Both the position numbers and the translations under genes were made by a program. This document shows, in pieces, positions 62,301 through 64,000 of a DNA stretch of 64,000 nucleotides (position 1 is its first letter; the number at the start of each line of letters is the position of its first letter). Origin of the DNA: Struthidea cinerea (Eukaryota; Chordata; Aves; Passeriformes; Corcoracidae). The stretch is from positions 1,392,412-1,456,411 of the forward strand of contig VZTI01002343.1 in assembly GCA_013397865.1 (NCBI GenBank), given 5' to 3'. Under the pieces are notes generated by a model that saw only the letters and a list, made by a program, of their open reading frames with translations, did not search any database and had not been told where the DNA came from.

Positions 62301-64000
62301 ATAATCTCTTCAGAATCAATGGAAAGAAATAGGTATTTCTGCTGCAGTATTCAACTGGTCTGTTTTCAATGTCTACATCAGAAGATGAATCACAGCTTTG
62401 ATGTGCCCAAGTGGCTGTCTGCACTGTAGACATATAAAATAGATTAGATTAATCTTGCCAAAGTAGTTTTTTTGCTAAAGTCCCCTAAGGATTTTGATCT
62501 GATAAATGACCTTTCAGCGTGTCTTATGCATATCTAAAGAATCAAGGATCCCCAAACCATTTTTAGGTGCCTGCTTTTTACATAATAGCCTAATTGGTTA
62601 TTTATTTATTCAGGAATCTGAAGACCAGCTGAAATTGCCCCAACCTCAGCTCTGTGTGGCTTAGTCATCTGTGGGTTCTTACAAGAAAGCATACATCTTC
62701 GTGGTATAAGCAGTGCTGACTGATGGAAACACCCTCAATTCCCATTTTAAAGGACAGTCTCAATGTAAACAAGAATTTTAGCTACATTCAGACAAAATTA
62801 GCAGAAATGTGTAACCTGTGGTTGGTGTAATTTCCCTGTGGTTGCACCTTTCATGTTTTCTACATTATGTAGCCAGGCCACTTCACATATATTCTGGTTT
62901 TTGCTGCCAAGAATGTTTCTGTACTTCATCCTAAAAGAATCATTGCATGAAAGGCAGTCTGTCTGTCCCATGTCCCACCTGTTCTTGTGCTCTCGTTGCA
63001 AGGTAGACATCTGTCAGAGGTGGGAACCATCCTACAAGCTTCCAAAAGCTGCATGTTGTAAGAAGAGGTGGGATTTTTCAAAAGTCCATTTCAAGCTATC
63101 AGTATAATTCCACCATACTCCCAGTGACCAGGAAGCCCCTTGGTTTCAGTCTGCTTCCCTATGGGAAAAGCAGCCCTTAGCAGTAAAAAGGAAACCTGTG
63201 GCCTTTTCCTCTCCAGAAATGGACAGGTTAATTACAGCTGGTCCTGATTCTGCCCCAGCACAGAACCACTTGTCAGCTTTTTACATAAAGGCAGAAGTAA
63301 ACCCAAGAAATTATTTCTTGCCTGTCCTTTCCCTCATGTTGCCATCTAAAATTCTCTTTTTCTCTGTCACAAGAAAGTACGTACTGCTGAAATATTAAAA
63401 TAAAATCAGTCATTTCTGTGAGTAATTGTGAAGATTGTAATCTTCAATTATTTAGAGTCATTCATTCAATTTGATCTTTAAATTCACACTGTTTGGACAA
63501 GAAGGATAGCATAGGCGCAGTATTTTCCATTTTGCTATTTCTCTTTCACTTCCCAAAGCAATTGAATATACACAAATCTTAGAATAGCAAGGAAAGTGAT
63601 TACATGATTGAAAATGTAAAGGTCATCTGTTTTAGGCTAAGACTTTTGCCAGAAAGAAGAGTTTTTCATGAATATTAAACTATACAGTAGTTAGAATAAC
63701 AAAAGTAACAACAGAACTATCGCTAAAATGGCAATCAACATTTTTTCTGTCCCAAATGCTTTTTGAAATTACCAAATTTAAAAAAAAAAAATCATCCCAA
63801 AATGCTGTTCTTTCTTTTTTTAGGAAATATTTGGCTATGAATTTCTAGAGAAAATCTGAGTTTGGGAGTGGTGTTGCTTTTAATATGGGAAAGGGCATCT
63901 AAAAATTATGTATTAATGGTATTTGGAGCTTTCATTTTCCTCCAAATATGAAAAATATTTGAGGTTGCTAAGGGGAGCTTTGTCATTTCCTCCCCCCCCC
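53349..64000. other. AT-rich intergenic or intronic DNA, no gene seen
   Basis: No ORF here resembles a known protein and I recognise no transposable element. Low-complexity tracts include T runs near 54537-54550 and 56579-56588, (AT)n at 58204-58215, an A11 run near 63780-63791, and the closing C9 at 63992-64000. The stretch 59580-59700 is less repetitive than its flanks, without an identifiable feature. The window stops without a gene boundary in sight. Confidence 0.55.

Noticed and set aside
1..64000. CRISPR arrays, tRNA, rRNA and small nuclear RNA genes
   Set aside because: I looked for regularly spaced repeats, B-box-like GGTTCGA motifs and known RNA starts by eye and found none. Weakly conserved small RNAs could be missed.
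63992..64000. C9 run at the window end
   Set aside because: A homopolymer cut by the window edge; nothing can be concluded.

Overview
This window reads as a gene-poor stretch of a bird nuclear genome. The evidence is its repeat content: three CR1 LINE fragments with the avian CR1 3' end, including its ATTCTRTG-type terminal octamers, and several long terminal repeats of endogenous retroviruses (ERVs) of kinds common in birds. The background is AT-rich with frequent A/T runs. Many short ORFs lie on both strands, but none has a recognisable host-gene product. I found no tRNA, rRNA, spliceosomal RNA, CRISPR array, bacterial operon or convincing multi-exon gene. The window is best described as intergenic, or possibly a very long intron. 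All repeat assignments are from memory of avian repeat sequences and were not searched.

Layout. 1-4582 is AT-rich single-copy-like DNA with a small CA/TA microsatellite. The repeat-rich part is 4.6-14.6 kb: an old LTR fragment (about 4583-5090), a near-complete plus-strand solo LTR of about 1.08 kb with an imperfect 5-bp target-site duplication (6849-7928), a 5'-truncated CR1 (9657-10343), a minus-strand ERV/LTR block with the window's only CpG-dense patch and its only ambiguous base (about 10344-11250, N at 10598), and a diverged minus-strand solo LTR (about 13992-14575). From 14.6 to 64 kb the DNA is mostly featureless, broken by two small minus-strand CR1 3' ends (25811-25915 and 39776-39975), a G13 homopolymer (46073-46085), a roughly 97-bp pentanucleotide array that changes from CCTAA to CCTCA (53252-53348), and several short perfect hairpins.

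No genes can be shown to work together here, and I did not find a previously undescribed biological system. Observations most worth checking are the CpG-dense ERV block with contradictory strand signals, an ORF with a C2H2-like cysteine/histidine spacing (22910-23146), a splice-site-like segment open on both strands (46189-46515), and a set of perfect inverted repeats with 9-11 bp arms.
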